From [Clostridium] fimetarium (GTDB lineage: Bacteria > Bacillota > Clostridia > Lachnospirales > Lachnospiraceae), in the NCBI RefSeq assembly GCF_900111235.1, contig NZ_FOJI01000001.1, positions 372,001 to 436,000 on the forward strand: DNA of 64,000 nt. Direction: 5' to 3'. Shown here one piece after another: positions 10,272 through 19,432 of this stretch; within the stretch, counting starts at the first letter, position 1; every line of letters starts with the position of its first letter. The position numbers and the translations under genes were made by a program. The notes under the pieces were generated by a model, which worked only from the letters and a program-made list of their open reading frames with translations, was not told the DNA's origin and ran no database searches.

Positions 10272-12002
10272 ATGTTTGAACAATTAACTGATTCTCAAAA
10301 AGAGATTATTGATTTACAGGGCAAAAATATTTTAAAAGCCTGTCCAGGAAGTGGTAAAACATTTGTTGTTGCCCATAAAGTTGCCCATGATTTTAAATTG
10401 TGGAAAGACAAAAATAAAGGAATGGCTATTCTTTCATTCACAAATGTAGCAAAGCGTGAACTTGATATAAAAATTCAAGAAATATCCGGGCGTAAAACAC
10501 TACCTTATCCACATTTTATTGGAACTTTGGATGCATTTATTTCTCAATATATTTTTATGCCTTTTGGACAAACTGTCATGAAATGCTCAGCTCGACCCTC
10601 AATTATTGAAGATGATTTTATTGAACGTTATTCCAAATTCTTTTGGAAGGGTGAGTGTTACAGCAACGGTTGTGACCCAAAGAATTTTTATATAGATACT
10701 GAAGGTAGTGTATATGATAGTAAGAAAAATTTTATCGATTGTCCATTTACAACAAATGAACCATGTGTAAAGTTTAAAGTTAGCACATATTCTAAGGGAT
10801 ATGCGACATATAAGGAAGCTCTTATTGTAGCAATTGATATACTTCAAAAATATCCCAACATTCAAAAGTTAATTACTAAAAGATTCCCTTATATTGTTGT
10901 TGATGAAGCACAAGATACATCTGAGGAGCAGATGAAACTCCTAAATTTACTTTTTGATCATGGTGTAAAAAACGCTATGCTTATTGGAGATCCGGACCAA
11001 TCAATATATGAGTGGAGAGATGCAGACCCATCTGTATTTTTAAATATGTATAATGGCAAAAATTGGAACTCTAAAGAGCTTAATGAAAATTTTCGATGTT
11101 CTCAACATATTTGTAATGCAACTAAAATCTTTGCATCATTATCGGAGACGTCTATTGCTAGAGGCGATACCAAAGATAGTTCAATAAAACCGATAATAAT
11201 GAAATATAATAAAGGCAATAAAGACATATTGATTGAAAAATATCTTGATTTATGCAAAGAAAAAAGTATAAATATTACGCCTGAAAAAGTAGCAGTATTG
11301 GTACGTGGTCGTTCTGGACTAAATGGAAAAGATTATTCAAAAATTAATGAATTATGGCAAACACCAATAACTTTTCTACTTGCACAAGCTACATATTACA
11401 AAGGTATACAAAATGTTGAAAAAACTGTATCAGTAATTGAAAAAATCTTATACTACATTATTTTTGAAAGTGACGTTAATGTTACTGATTTTAAGGAAAT
11501 TCAGAAAATATATAGTATTAAGGAGTGGAATTATTTAGTGTTTAAATTGTCTACACGTTTGCCTGATTCATCACTTACTCTCAAAAGCTGGAAACAGGCT
11601 ATAATTGGTGTAGTCGATAATTTTATTTTGGAAAATAATATACAATACAAGAATAAAGTTGAGGTAAAAACGAAGAGCAGAGTACAGGATAATAATTTAA
11701 AAGACTTCTTAGAGCAGTCGATAGAAGTTTTTTTTGCAGATACTTATAAAAATGATTATTTGAGTGCAACAATACATGCAGTTAAGGGATGTACTTTTGA
11801 TGCTGTGATGCTAATTATTAGTACGAATGGTAAGTTGACAAGTAATATGATTAATCAAAAAGAAATTGATACTGAAGAAATAAGAACATTTTATGTAGCA
11901 GCGACAAGAGCCAAAAAGTTATTTGTTTTGGCGGTTCCAGATACTATCAAAGATAAATCATTAGTAAGATTTCCGAAAGAACATTGGGACTATAGTAATT
12001 AA
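10272..12002 (+). CDS. gajB: GajB: UvrD/PcrA-like SF1A helicase of Gabija
   Basis: 576 residues. Motifs in order: ACPGSGKT (Walker A, near 27), LSFTNVAKREL (Ia), VVDEAQDTSEEQ (II, near 212), LIGDPDQSIYEWR (III), LNENFRCSQ (IV), TIHAVKGCTFDAVML (V) and FYVAATRAKKLF (VI). It is shorter than housekeeping UvrD/PcrA (about 730), as expected for GajB. AGGGGG lies 6 nt before the ATG, and the gene is 9 nt behind gajA, so the two are co-translated. In Gabija, GajB hydrolyses nucleotides on DNA ends and cooperates with GajA in one large complex. Assignment rests on motifs plus the pairing with an OLD protein. Confidence 0.88.
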   Translation: MFEQLTDSQKEIIDLQGKNILKACPGSGKTFVVAHKVAHDFKLWKDKNKGMAILSFTNVAKRELDIKIQEISGRKTLPYPHFIGTLDAFISQYIFMPFGQTVMKCSARPSIIEDDFIERYSKFFWKGECYSNGCDPKNFYIDTEGSVYDSKKNFIDCPFTTNEPCVKFKVSTYSKGYATYKEALIVAIDILQKYPNIQKLITKRFPYIVVDEAQDTSEEQMKLLNLLFDHGVKNAMLIGDPDQSIYEWRDADPSVFLNMYNGKNWNSKELNENFRCSQHICNATKIFASLSETSIARGDTKDSSIKPIIMKYNKGNKDILIEKYLDLCKEKSINITPEKVAVLVRGRSGLNGKDYSKINELWQTPITFLLAQATYYKGIQNVEKTVSVIEKILYYIIFESDVNVTDFKEIQKIYSIKEWNYLVFKLSTRLPDSSLTLKSWKQAIIGVVDNFILENNIQYKNKVEVKTKSRVQDNNLKDFLEQSIEVFFADTYKNDYLSATIHAVKGCTFDAVMLIISTNGKLTSNMINQKEIDTEEIRTFYVAATRAKKLFVLAVPDTIKDKSLVRFPKEHWDYSN

Positions 12003-12238
12003 GGAGGGTCTCTAGATCACACATTTTTGCAACAGGCAGTTGTGCTAGTTACAGCTTTGTATATTTGGTGCAATGATTACAATGTGAATGTAAGAACGAG
12101 TGAGTGCACATAAAAGTAGATTGATGTAGGAGTATATTGTGTATTTTGAAATGACAAAAGTATGTATTGAAGCAATATATTCATAATGGGGTAGAATAAG
12201 TAAAGAGAATCATAATATAAAATAAAGGATGTGACAGC

Positions 12239-15200
12239 ATGAACAGCAAAATAGTGAGGGGAGATTCAAAACAGCAGTGGTTGAACAAACAAGAATCAGC
12301 ATCTATAATCACTGAATTTTGGCACACAATAGAATTTTTAAATCAACCTGTTTTCCCAAGAGAAAGTAGAGAAAACAGAAAGAAGGTAAAAAAAGAAGAA
12401 GAAAATTTAAGGTTACAGAACAAGTTTAAGCCATATAATACATTTTCGGTTTTTCATAAACTTACTGAGGATTGCAAAATCAATCATTTTATTAGTGAGG
12501 ATGACAATAAATTTGTTAGGAATCCAGAGAAGGGTAAAGAATGCTATGTATGTATTGGTCAATTAGAACGAAGTGAGTTAGTCAAAAAACTTGACGAGTT
12601 GCTGGAAATACATGTAGAAGAGATCGAAAAAGATTATAGCAAATTAGCATGCTTTGGACTTAAAATAGAAGGATCAGGTTCATATATAACTGAGTCCTTT
12701 AATATTTCACCGCTCTTGTGGGGAATAAAAATTGTTCAGCAATATGGAAATCAAGCACAGAAAGAGATAACTACAAAGAGATATAAAGATGATTTAGAAA
12801 AGTATGAGAAGATATTACAAAAAGAAAGTACTTTAACAAATGAAGTTTTGAAATCTATTTATAAGGAAATAAATAATGACTATGTCATGCCGTTATTAAT
12901 TAAAGAATCTGTTTACGAAGGAATTTTTGTTTATAACAGATATCTTGATCAAAAAACTTTTGAAAAGCTGGATAATAAAAGCGAAGATTTGAGTGATTTA
13001 TCACATGGTTTTTTTACAGAAGATTTATTGATGGTCAAAGAAAGTGTTCAGACTAATGCGTATGGAAATAACAGTAAAATGCAGAAGGCAGTTATTAATT
13101 ATATCACATCTGTATGTGAAGAAGAAAAAAGCACTTTACATTCTATGTCAAGGTTAGATATTAAAAATAACAAAGAAGATATTAAGAGATGTCTTAAGCC
13201 TGAAAATTTGCCGATGGGAAAGTGGCCATCAAAATATGTACCTGCATTAATGCAACAGGTGGCTATCAATATTCAGATTTCACAAGAAAAATATTTAAGA
13301 CCTATCTTTTCTATAAATGGACCACCCGGTACTGGGAAAACGACATTGCTGAAGGAAATTATTTCAAACAATATTGTTGAACGTGCAATTTTACTTGCAA
13401 AATATAATACGCCAGATGATGCATTCATAGAGTGTAGCTTTTCTGATGGGAAATTGAGAAATAATGGGTATGATAAGTTCTATTATCGATACTACAAATT
13501 TAAAGATAATGAATTAGCTAATTATGGTATGTTGGTGACATCATGTAATAATAATGCAGTCGAGAATATCACAAAGGACTTGCCGAATGGGAGTGATTTG
13601 TGTGATTCACTAAAAGGTGATAAAAAAACTGATACAGAACAGAAGATACATGGTTTGATGGAAATTGAAAATTTATTTAGCTTGGAAAAAACAAATAAAA
13701 TCGAAAGCTATAAGATAAAAAAGAGAATTTCTGATCAGAAATATATAACAGAAACAGTTGAATTACCTGATATTTATTTTTCTTGGCTCGCACATAGGCT
13801 ATTATCAGAGGATGAATATCAAGAAAAAGAATTTAAAGAATGGGGAATGATTTCAGCACCTTTGGGCAAACGTTCCAATATAAATAATTATTGTTATCAT
13901 GTTTTAAATCCATTAATTGATGATTTCTTGAAATTAAATGATAAAAGACAAGAAAGATTATCAGAGTTTAGAAAATATGTAGAAGAGTTTGAAAATCAAC
14001 TAGAAAAAGTTACGCAACAGGAAAAAGAACTTATACTATATAGTGAACTTGAGGATACATACCGCACAAAGGTAGAAGAGTTTGAGAAAGTAAAAAAGGC
14101 GAAAGAGTTACAAATTTTTCAACAAAAAGAAATTTTAAATCAGCTAATAAAAAATAAACATAGTAATGAAGTTACTTTAAAGAATGCGGAATGTGAATAT
14201 CAGGTAATAAAAAGTCAAGTAATTATTGAAGAGAAAAAAATTGATGAATTAAAAATAGAAATAGAATCATGTAAGAATTCAAAAGAGGAAGTTTCGAATA
14301 AAATAGTAAGCATGGAAGATGCACTTAAATTATTTGATCGTATTTGTATTCTGTTGAATAAAGAAACTGAAAGAATATCGAGAATTAAAGAAAAAAAGGC
14401 AGAAAAGGAAGAGATAGCAAATAGAGAAAATCTCCTAAAGGATCTAGCTGAGCAGGAATTAGATTATTTAGAAGACTTAAATAAAAAGTACGAGGACCAA
14501 AATAAGTTTATTTCAAAAATAAATAATGCAATTGATAATATTACTAAGGAGATTGAAACGCAAGAAAAAACTTGTGAAAGATACCAAGTAGAAATACTTA
14601 TTTTTGAAAACAAAAAAGTTGAATTACAGAAGCAATTTTGTGAACAAATAAATAAAGTTAAAGAAAAAGTTGATGTACTTGATTCGTTGTTTTGGAGTGA
14701 TTTCGATAGTAAGGATAATGATCGAAGTACTAATGCACAATTAGTGAATCCTTGGGTGAGCGACGAATTTAATCGTTCCCGAGAAAAACTCTTTTTTCTA
14801 GCGCTTCAAGTTCATAAAGAGTTTGTATTATCATCAACTTCTTGTAGAGACAATTTTATTAATTTAGCTATGATGTGGCAGACTAGAAACAATTCGGATG
14901 ATGATTTGGTTATTTATAGTAAAAAAGATAGAGAAAAAGCGTTTCCGGAACTTTTAAATACATTGTTTTTGTTTACTCCAGTAATATCAACAACCTTTGC
15001 ATCAGTGCAAACATTCCTTAGTGATATTAAGGAACCTGAAAGAATTGGACTACTAATTGTAGATGAAGCAGGTCAGGCACCACCTCAGATGGCAGCAGGA
15101 GCGCTTTATAGAAGTAAAAAAGCAATTATTGTTGGAGATCCAAAACAAGTAGAACCAGTAGTGACAGATGATGCAGATCATATTAAGAGAGCTTTTTCAG

Positions 15201-15913
15201 ATGAAATAGTAAGACCGTATATTTCGAAAACTATTTCCGTGCAGGAATTTGCAGATCGGATAAATAATTATGGAACGTATATCAAGAATCTCGAAGGAAA
15301 TGATCAAGGAACATGGGTCGGGTGCCCGCTTATTGTTCACAGACGATGTATTAATCCAATGTTTAATATATCAAATGCGATTTCATACGGAAATTCAATG
15401 AAAATTAAAACTAATAATCCTAAAGATGAATTGTGTAAAAAGTTTTTATATGATAAATCGCAATGGTTTGATGTGAAAGGCAAGGAAAGAGATACAAAAG
15501 GGAAAAATCATTTTGTTGAACTACAGGGAAAACTAGTTTGCCAGATGCTAAGTGAAAGTTTTCAATTATATTCTGGTAAGCCGGATATATTTGTAATATC
15601 GCCATTTGCTTCAGTAGTTGATGGTATTATTGATATGTTGAATTCCTATCCAGGAATGGAAAATTATAAAGATGAACTGGAAGATTGGTGCAATGAAAAT
15701 TGTGGAACGGTACATAAATTCCAGGGGAAAGAGGCTGCTGAAGTTATATTTCTGCTGGGTTGTGATGAAAATTCATTGGGAGCTGTTAAGTGGGTTAAGA
15801 GTAATATCGTAAATGTAGCAGTTACAAGAGCAAAATATCGGTTATATGTGATTGGTGATTATACTGTTTGGAATAAATCAAGATATGTTAGATTATTAAG
15901 TGAGTATTTGTAA
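12239..15913 (+). CDS. Large SF1 (Upf1/DNA2-like) helicase with coiled-coil insert, putative defence protein
   Basis: 1224 residues. An unrecognised N-terminal region (1-350) precedes NGPPGTGKTTLLKE (Walker A, near 360) and TSCNNNAVENI (motif Ia). About 300 residues of strongly predicted coiled coil follow (570-850, repeated K/E/Q/L heptads) inside the helicase core. The second half carries VDEAGQAPPQMAAG (II, near 942), GDPKQVEPV (III), VHRRCINPMF (IV), VHKFQGKEA (V) and NVAVTRAKYRLYVIGD (VI). A DEAG box with PPGTGKT is typical of the AAA_11/AAA_12 Upf1-like group. Members with long inserts occur in defence islands. Its place between Gabija and a type III RM system suggests anti-phage activity, but I cannot name a described system. 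Nearest partner: the DUF5710 gene 261 bp downstream. Confidence 0.8.
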   Translation: MNSKIVRGDSKQQWLNKQESASIITEFWHTIEFLNQPVFPRESRENRKKVKKEEENLRLQNKFKPYNTFSVFHKLTEDCKINHFISEDDNKFVRNPEKGKECYVCIGQLERSELVKKLDELLEIHVEEIEKDYSKLACFGLKIEGSGSYITESFNISPLLWGIKIVQQYGNQAQKEITTKRYKDDLEKYEKILQKESTLTNEVLKSIYKEINNDYVMPLLIKESVYEGIFVYNRYLDQKTFEKLDNKSEDLSDLSHGFFTEDLLMVKESVQTNAYGNNSKMQKAVINYITSVCEEEKSTLHSMSRLDIKNNKEDIKRCLKPENLPMGKWPSKYVPALMQQVAINIQISQEKYLRPIFSINGPPGTGKTTLLKEIISNNIVERAILLAKYNTPDDAFIECSFSDGKLRNNGYDKFYYRYYKFKDNELANYGMLVTSCNNNAVENITKDLPNGSDLCDSLKGDKKTDTEQKIHGLMEIENLFSLEKTNKIESYKIKKRISDQKYITETVELPDIYFSWLAHRLLSEDEYQEKEFKEWGMISAPLGKRSNINNYCYHVLNPLIDDFLKLNDKRQERLSEFRKYVEEFENQLEKVTQQEKELILYSELEDTYRTKVEEFEKVKKAKELQIFQQKEILNQLIKNKHSNEVTLKNAECEYQVIKSQVIIEEKKIDELKIEIESCKNSKEEVSNKIVSMEDALKLFDRICILLNKETERISRIKEKKAEKEEIANRENLLKDLAEQELDYLEDLNKKYEDQNKFISKINNAIDNITKEIETQEKTCERYQVEILIFENKKVELQKQFCEQINKVKEKVDVLDSLFWSDFDSKDNDRSTNAQLVNPWVSDEFNRSREKLFFLALQVHKEFVLSSTSCRDNFINLAMMWQTRNNSDDDLVIYSKKDREKAFPELLNTLFLFTPVISTTFASVQTFLSDIKEPERIGLLIVDEAGQAPPQMAAGALYRSKKAIIVGDPKQVEPVVTDDADHIKRAFSDEIVRPYISKTISVQEFADRINNYGTYIKNLEGNDQGTWVGCPLIVHRRCINPMFNISNAISYGNSMKIKTNNPKDELCKKFLYDKSQWFDVKGKERDTKGKNHFVELQGKLVCQMLSESFQLYSGKPDIFVISPFASVVDGIIDMLNSYPGMENYKDELEDWCNENCGTVHKFQGKEAAEVIFLLGCDENSLGAVKWVKSNIVNVAVTRAKYRLYVIGDYTVWNKSRYVRLLSEYL

Positions 15914-15975
15914 AATTATTATGTTATTAAATGTGCATAAGAGCTGAGCAAATTCTGTAGAACATATACCTTTAC

Positions 15976-16009
15976 AAACGGATTGGATTTGAAGAAAATC
16001 CGTTTTTGA
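15976..16009 (+). terminator. Terminator after the SF1 helicase gene
   Basis: AAACGGATT (15976-15984) pairs with AATCCGTTT (15997-16005) and is followed by further T residues. Similar wording (TTGGATTTGAA and CGTTT) recurs in the gap before the Gabija operon. Confidence 0.55.
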
Positions 16010-16174
16010 AAGGTTTGTTTTTGGGGGTTTTGGGACATTTGAAAAGTGAAGGATAGGTTAAAGATAGGTAGAATTAGTAGCGCGAACAAATTTTGCTTAA
16101 TAATACCTATGGAACTGTTAAAATATAAAATTGTTATATTTTACCTATGTGTGATTTCCTTAAGGAGGGTTCTA

Positions 16175-16819
16175 ATGTTATATTTGGATGTTCCATATCA
16201 TGAAAAGGATGAAGTAAAAAGCTTAGGTGCTTGGTGGGATTCATCAAAAAAGAAGTGGTATGTGAAAGATGGAAAAGATTATTTCAAATTCAGTAAATGG
16301 ATTCTTAAAGATTATGAAGAAGCTTATATTTTATGTGATCATTTTTATATTATTGTTGGTAGCAGGCAATGTTACAAGTGTAAAAAGCAAACTGATGTAA
16401 TTGCATTTGGGGTAGAAAAATACTGTACATTGATTGATGGCAAAGTTTATGATGAAGAACAAAATTATGAATGGAGTGATGGCGATATACATATTACATC
16501 AATGATTACTCCTATAAATAAGGAATTACAAGACTATTTATCACAAAAATACAATTATCACTTAGGCTATTCTTATACAGTAAAAGTATCATATACGGCA
16601 AATCACTGCTCAAATTGCAAAGCGTTACAAGGACATTTTTTCCTATATGAAGAAGTGGATAGTCCGTTTTTTATTGATTCTATTGAATCGGTAAAAGCAC
16701 TTAAATTATACAAAGTTAGATTGGAACACGATATTGTTGTTGATGCTGATATATGTTGGGGATCAGAAGATGGTCTTATTAAAAAGTATGCAGAGATTCA
16801 GGAGTTGTTGATCAAGTGA
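16175..16819 (+). CDS. DUF5710-type protein with zinc knuckles
   Basis: 214 residues from the ATG at 16175, which has AAGGAGGG 6 nt upstream; the frame is open upstream but that part lacks a ribosome site. The first 40 residues (LYLDVPYHEKDEVKSLGA, then WWDSSKKKWYV) match the DUF5710 domain, a small module often fused to replication, primase or nuclease proteins of mobile elements. The remainder has CYKCKK ... C near 65-82 and CSNCK near 147, probably one or two zinc sites. It lies between two defence systems. Function unknown; it could be an accessory of the large helicase upstream. Confidence 0.65.
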   Translation: MLYLDVPYHEKDEVKSLGAWWDSSKKKWYVKDGKDYFKFSKWILKDYEEAYILCDHFYIIVGSRQCYKCKKQTDVIAFGVEKYCTLIDGKVYDEEQNYEWSDGDIHITSMITPINKELQDYLSQKYNYHLGYSYTVKVSYTANHCSNCKALQGHFFLYEEVDSPFFIDSIESVKALKLYKVRLEHDIVVDADICWGSEDGLIKKYAEIQELLIK

Positions 16820-17072
16820 TAAAAATATTAGGATGAGATACACGATAAAACTACAACAATTCGATTGGATTTATTTAAGCTTTAGGGTTGTAATAAATAC
16901 ATGTAATATACAGTATATTATTTGAGCAAGAGTTAGGAAATATAAATATAGCCATTATTTAAAACGTTGAATTGTGTTTTATTTTATGAAAAAGTTTATT
17001 AATGACCATGCACATATGAGATAGAGATAGAAACTAAAATTATAAATTAGATTGTATATATAATTTAATTGT

Positions 17073-17105
17073 GCTAATATGGTATAAAATATAGACCATG
17101 TTAGC
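17073..17105 (+). promoter_or_regulatory. Inverted-repeat operator over the -10 region of the wHTH-mod-res operon
   Basis: GCTAATATGG (17073-17082) and CCATGTTAGC (17096-17105) are inverted repeats matching at 9 of 10 positions, with a 13-bp spacer holding the AT-rich -10 candidate TATAAA. The element ends 18 bp before the start of the winged-helix gene, the expected place for an autoregulatory operator. The rest of the 16820-17072 gap has no gene I can support. Confidence 0.5.
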
Positions 17106-17123
17106 CTACGAAAGGGTATATAA

Positions 17124-17384
17124 ATGAATAATTTAGAATATTTTATAAATGAAAGAACGAAGGTTTTAAGAATTATTAAAGATAATACTCTTGATATAGA
17201 AGGGAAATCCGTATGTCCGCTTAGTCAAATAGAGATAGCTAAATTAGTTCCATGTAGTAAACAAAAGGCAAATCAGATTATTAATGAATTAATTGATGAA
17301 AATTATATACAAATGGTTAGAAGCAAAGGAAGATATTCTTTAACAGATGAAGGAGAAATGGTTTTAAGAAGACTGAAAATTTAA
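17124..17384 (+). CDS. Winged-helix regulator of the type III RM operon
   Basis: 86 residues. The core CPLSQIEIAKLVPCSKQKAN, then QIINELIDENYIQ, is a winged HTH (MarR/ArsR-like helix pair), and the end SKGRYSLTDEGEMVLRRL is the wing plus last helix. It starts 18 bp after an inverted repeat over the promoter and lies 62 bp upstream of mod. By analogy with the controller proteins of type II RM systems, it may delay or limit expression of the restriction genes; that is inference. Confidence 0.7.
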   Translation: MNNLEYFINERTKVLRIIKDNTLDIEGKSVCPLSQIEIAKLVPCSKQKANQIINELIDENYIQMVRSKGRYSLTDEGEMVLRRLKI

Positions 17385-17446
17385 GTATTTATTGATATAG
17401 AGAACACAGTACGTATTGGTCAGATTTGCATAAAAGGAGATTAACA

Positions 17447-19429
17447 ATGGATAATAATACTAATAATTTAGAATTGATGAATAAAGATGAGCTTATTGAA
17501 TTGGTAACAAAAATGATGAATGGAGGTGTAACATTATCTTTTAATGGAAAAAGGACTGCGCAAGTAATACAGCGGAAAGTTATGCCGAGAATAGTTAAAA
17601 TTAAAAAAGAATTTTCGTTTAATGAAGAGAATGGCAAATCTAGAAATTTAATTATCGATGGTGAAAATTTACAAGCAATGGTAACCATGTACAAATATAA
17701 AGGGTTAATAGATTTAATCGTAACAGATCCTCCATATAATACAGGTAAAGATTTTAGATATAACGATAAATGGGATAGTGATCCTAATGATCCAGAGTTA
17801 GGATCATTAGTAACATTAGAAGATGGGTCACGACATACAAAGTGGATAAAGTTCATGTATCCTCGAATTCAGATGATGCATTCTATGTTAAAATCTAAAG
17901 GGGTATTAGCTATTTGTATAGATGAACGAGAGATGTTTCATTTGGGAATGATGCTAAATGAAGTGTTTGGTGAGGAAAATAGGATTGGGATTATTAACTG
18001 GCAAAAGGCCTATTCGCCTAAGAATGATAGTGTACATTTATCTAGTGCAACTGAATATGTTCTCGTATATGCTAAAGATAAGAGTTCAGCTAGGACTAAT
18101 TTATTGGAAAGAACAGAGCAGATGAACGCGAACTATTCAAATCCTGATGGTGATTCGGAAGGAGTTTGGACTAGTGGTGACCCCTGTGCAAGAACTAGGT
18201 CTGATAAAGATAGATATGCCATCCAATCTCCATTTACTGGTGATTTACATTATCCGGGTTCTGGTTCTTGGAGAAATACTAAAAAGAATATGAAAGAATT
18301 TTTGGAAGCTTGGGGAAGTAAATACACAGAGAAGGACTTGGGAGATGGAAGACCAAAAGCATTAGTATTAAAGGGTGCATCCTTACCTCAAATAATGGAA
18401 AGTCAGAATCTGGATAATAATCCTGTTGTAGTATTGATTGAAAAGGATGAAATAATAAAAAAGGCTGAGAAAAAAGCACTTGGTATTAAAGGAAAAAAAG
18501 TTATGCCAATATTACATTTTCTAAAAGATGGCTATGGACGTCCTCGTTGTAAGAGATATTTGAAATATGTAAAACAGGGAAAAGTGCCTTTAACATTTTG
18601 GGCAGACGAAGATTATGATGAATTATTTATGCTTGGATGTCAATCTTGGGAGCATAGTGAAAGTGGTCATAGTCAAACTGGAATGAATGAATTAAATTAT
18701 ATTATGGGTAGAGGCCATAATTTTGATACTGTAAAACCTTTGAAACTTATCGAAAAAATAATTCAATTATGGTGTCCGTCCACAGGGATTGTATTAGATC
18801 CTTTTGCAGGCTCAGGAACAACAGCACATGCAGTGCTTGAATTAAATCAAAATAATGGGAGTGAGAGAAGCTTTATTGTAATAGAAAAGGGTGAAGGAGA
18901 AGACAAGTATGCGAGCACATTAACGCGTGAAAGAATAAAAAGAGCAATAACAGGTGAGCGGGTAGATAAAGAAGGAACTGTTAGTGTTCTTGAAGAGCCA
19001 CTAGAAGGTGGGTACGTATACTGGGAATTAGATCAGAAGGTAGATGCTAAAGCAATACTTGAATTAAGACGAGATGAACTTATTGATATGATTATTGCTT
19101 CTCATTGGGAAGAAGATAAACGTAAGAATTCAAGTGTTATTGAAAGAATAGATAAGGACTATAAATATTTGGTTGGCAAAAATATATTGGGTGAAGGCTT
19201 TTTTATTGTATGGAATGAGAAAGATTCTGTTGGAAAATTAGATCAGGAAACTTATATGGATATTTTAAATGAGGCAAAAAAAGAAGGTACAAAAGCTCCT
19301 TATCACGTTTATGCAAGAACACAGATTTATCAAACAACAAAAGTGAAATTCTACCAAATTCCAGATAAAATATTACTGCATTTAGGACTCAATGAAAACA
19401 GTGATAGATTTAATAATGAGGAGGAGTAG
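17447..19429 (+). CDS. mod: Type III restriction-modification, Mod (DNA adenine methyltransferase)
   Basis: 660 residues. The ATG at 17447 has AAAGGAG 8 nt upstream; an in-frame TTG at 17426 is less likely. Catalytic motif IVTDPPYNTGKDF is near residue 93 and the SAM-binding motif VLDPFAGSGTTAHAVLEL near 448. This order (DPPY first, FxGxG last) is the beta class of N6-adenine or N4-cytosine methyltransferases used by type III Mod proteins. The sequence-recognition region lies between, about 170-420. The stop is 3 nt before the res start, so the pair is translationally linked. Mod specifies the site and is needed with Res for cleavage. The recognition sequence cannot be read from the protein. 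Confidence 0.93.
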   Translation: MDNNTNNLELMNKDELIELVTKMMNGGVTLSFNGKRTAQVIQRKVMPRIVKIKKEFSFNEENGKSRNLIIDGENLQAMVTMYKYKGLIDLIVTDPPYNTGKDFRYNDKWDSDPNDPELGSLVTLEDGSRHTKWIKFMYPRIQMMHSMLKSKGVLAICIDEREMFHLGMMLNEVFGEENRIGIINWQKAYSPKNDSVHLSSATEYVLVYAKDKSSARTNLLERTEQMNANYSNPDGDSEGVWTSGDPCARTRSDKDRYAIQSPFTGDLHYPGSGSWRNTKKNMKEFLEAWGSKYTEKDLGDGRPKALVLKGASLPQIMESQNLDNNPVVVLIEKDEIIKKAEKKALGIKGKKVMPILHFLKDGYGRPRCKRYLKYVKQGKVPLTFWADEDYDELFMLGCQSWEHSESGHSQTGMNELNYIMGRGHNFDTVKPLKLIEKIIQLWCPSTGIVLDPFAGSGTTAHAVLELNQNNGSERSFIVIEKGEGEDKYASTLTRERIKRAITGERVDKEGTVSVLEEPLEGGYVYWELDQKVDAKAILELRRDELIDMIIASHWEEDKRKNSSVIERIDKDYKYLVGKNILGEGFFIVWNEKDSVGKLDQETYMDILNEAKKEGTKAPYHVYARTQIYQTTKVKFYQIPDKILLHLGLNENSDRFNNEEE

Positions 19430-19432
19430 AAA

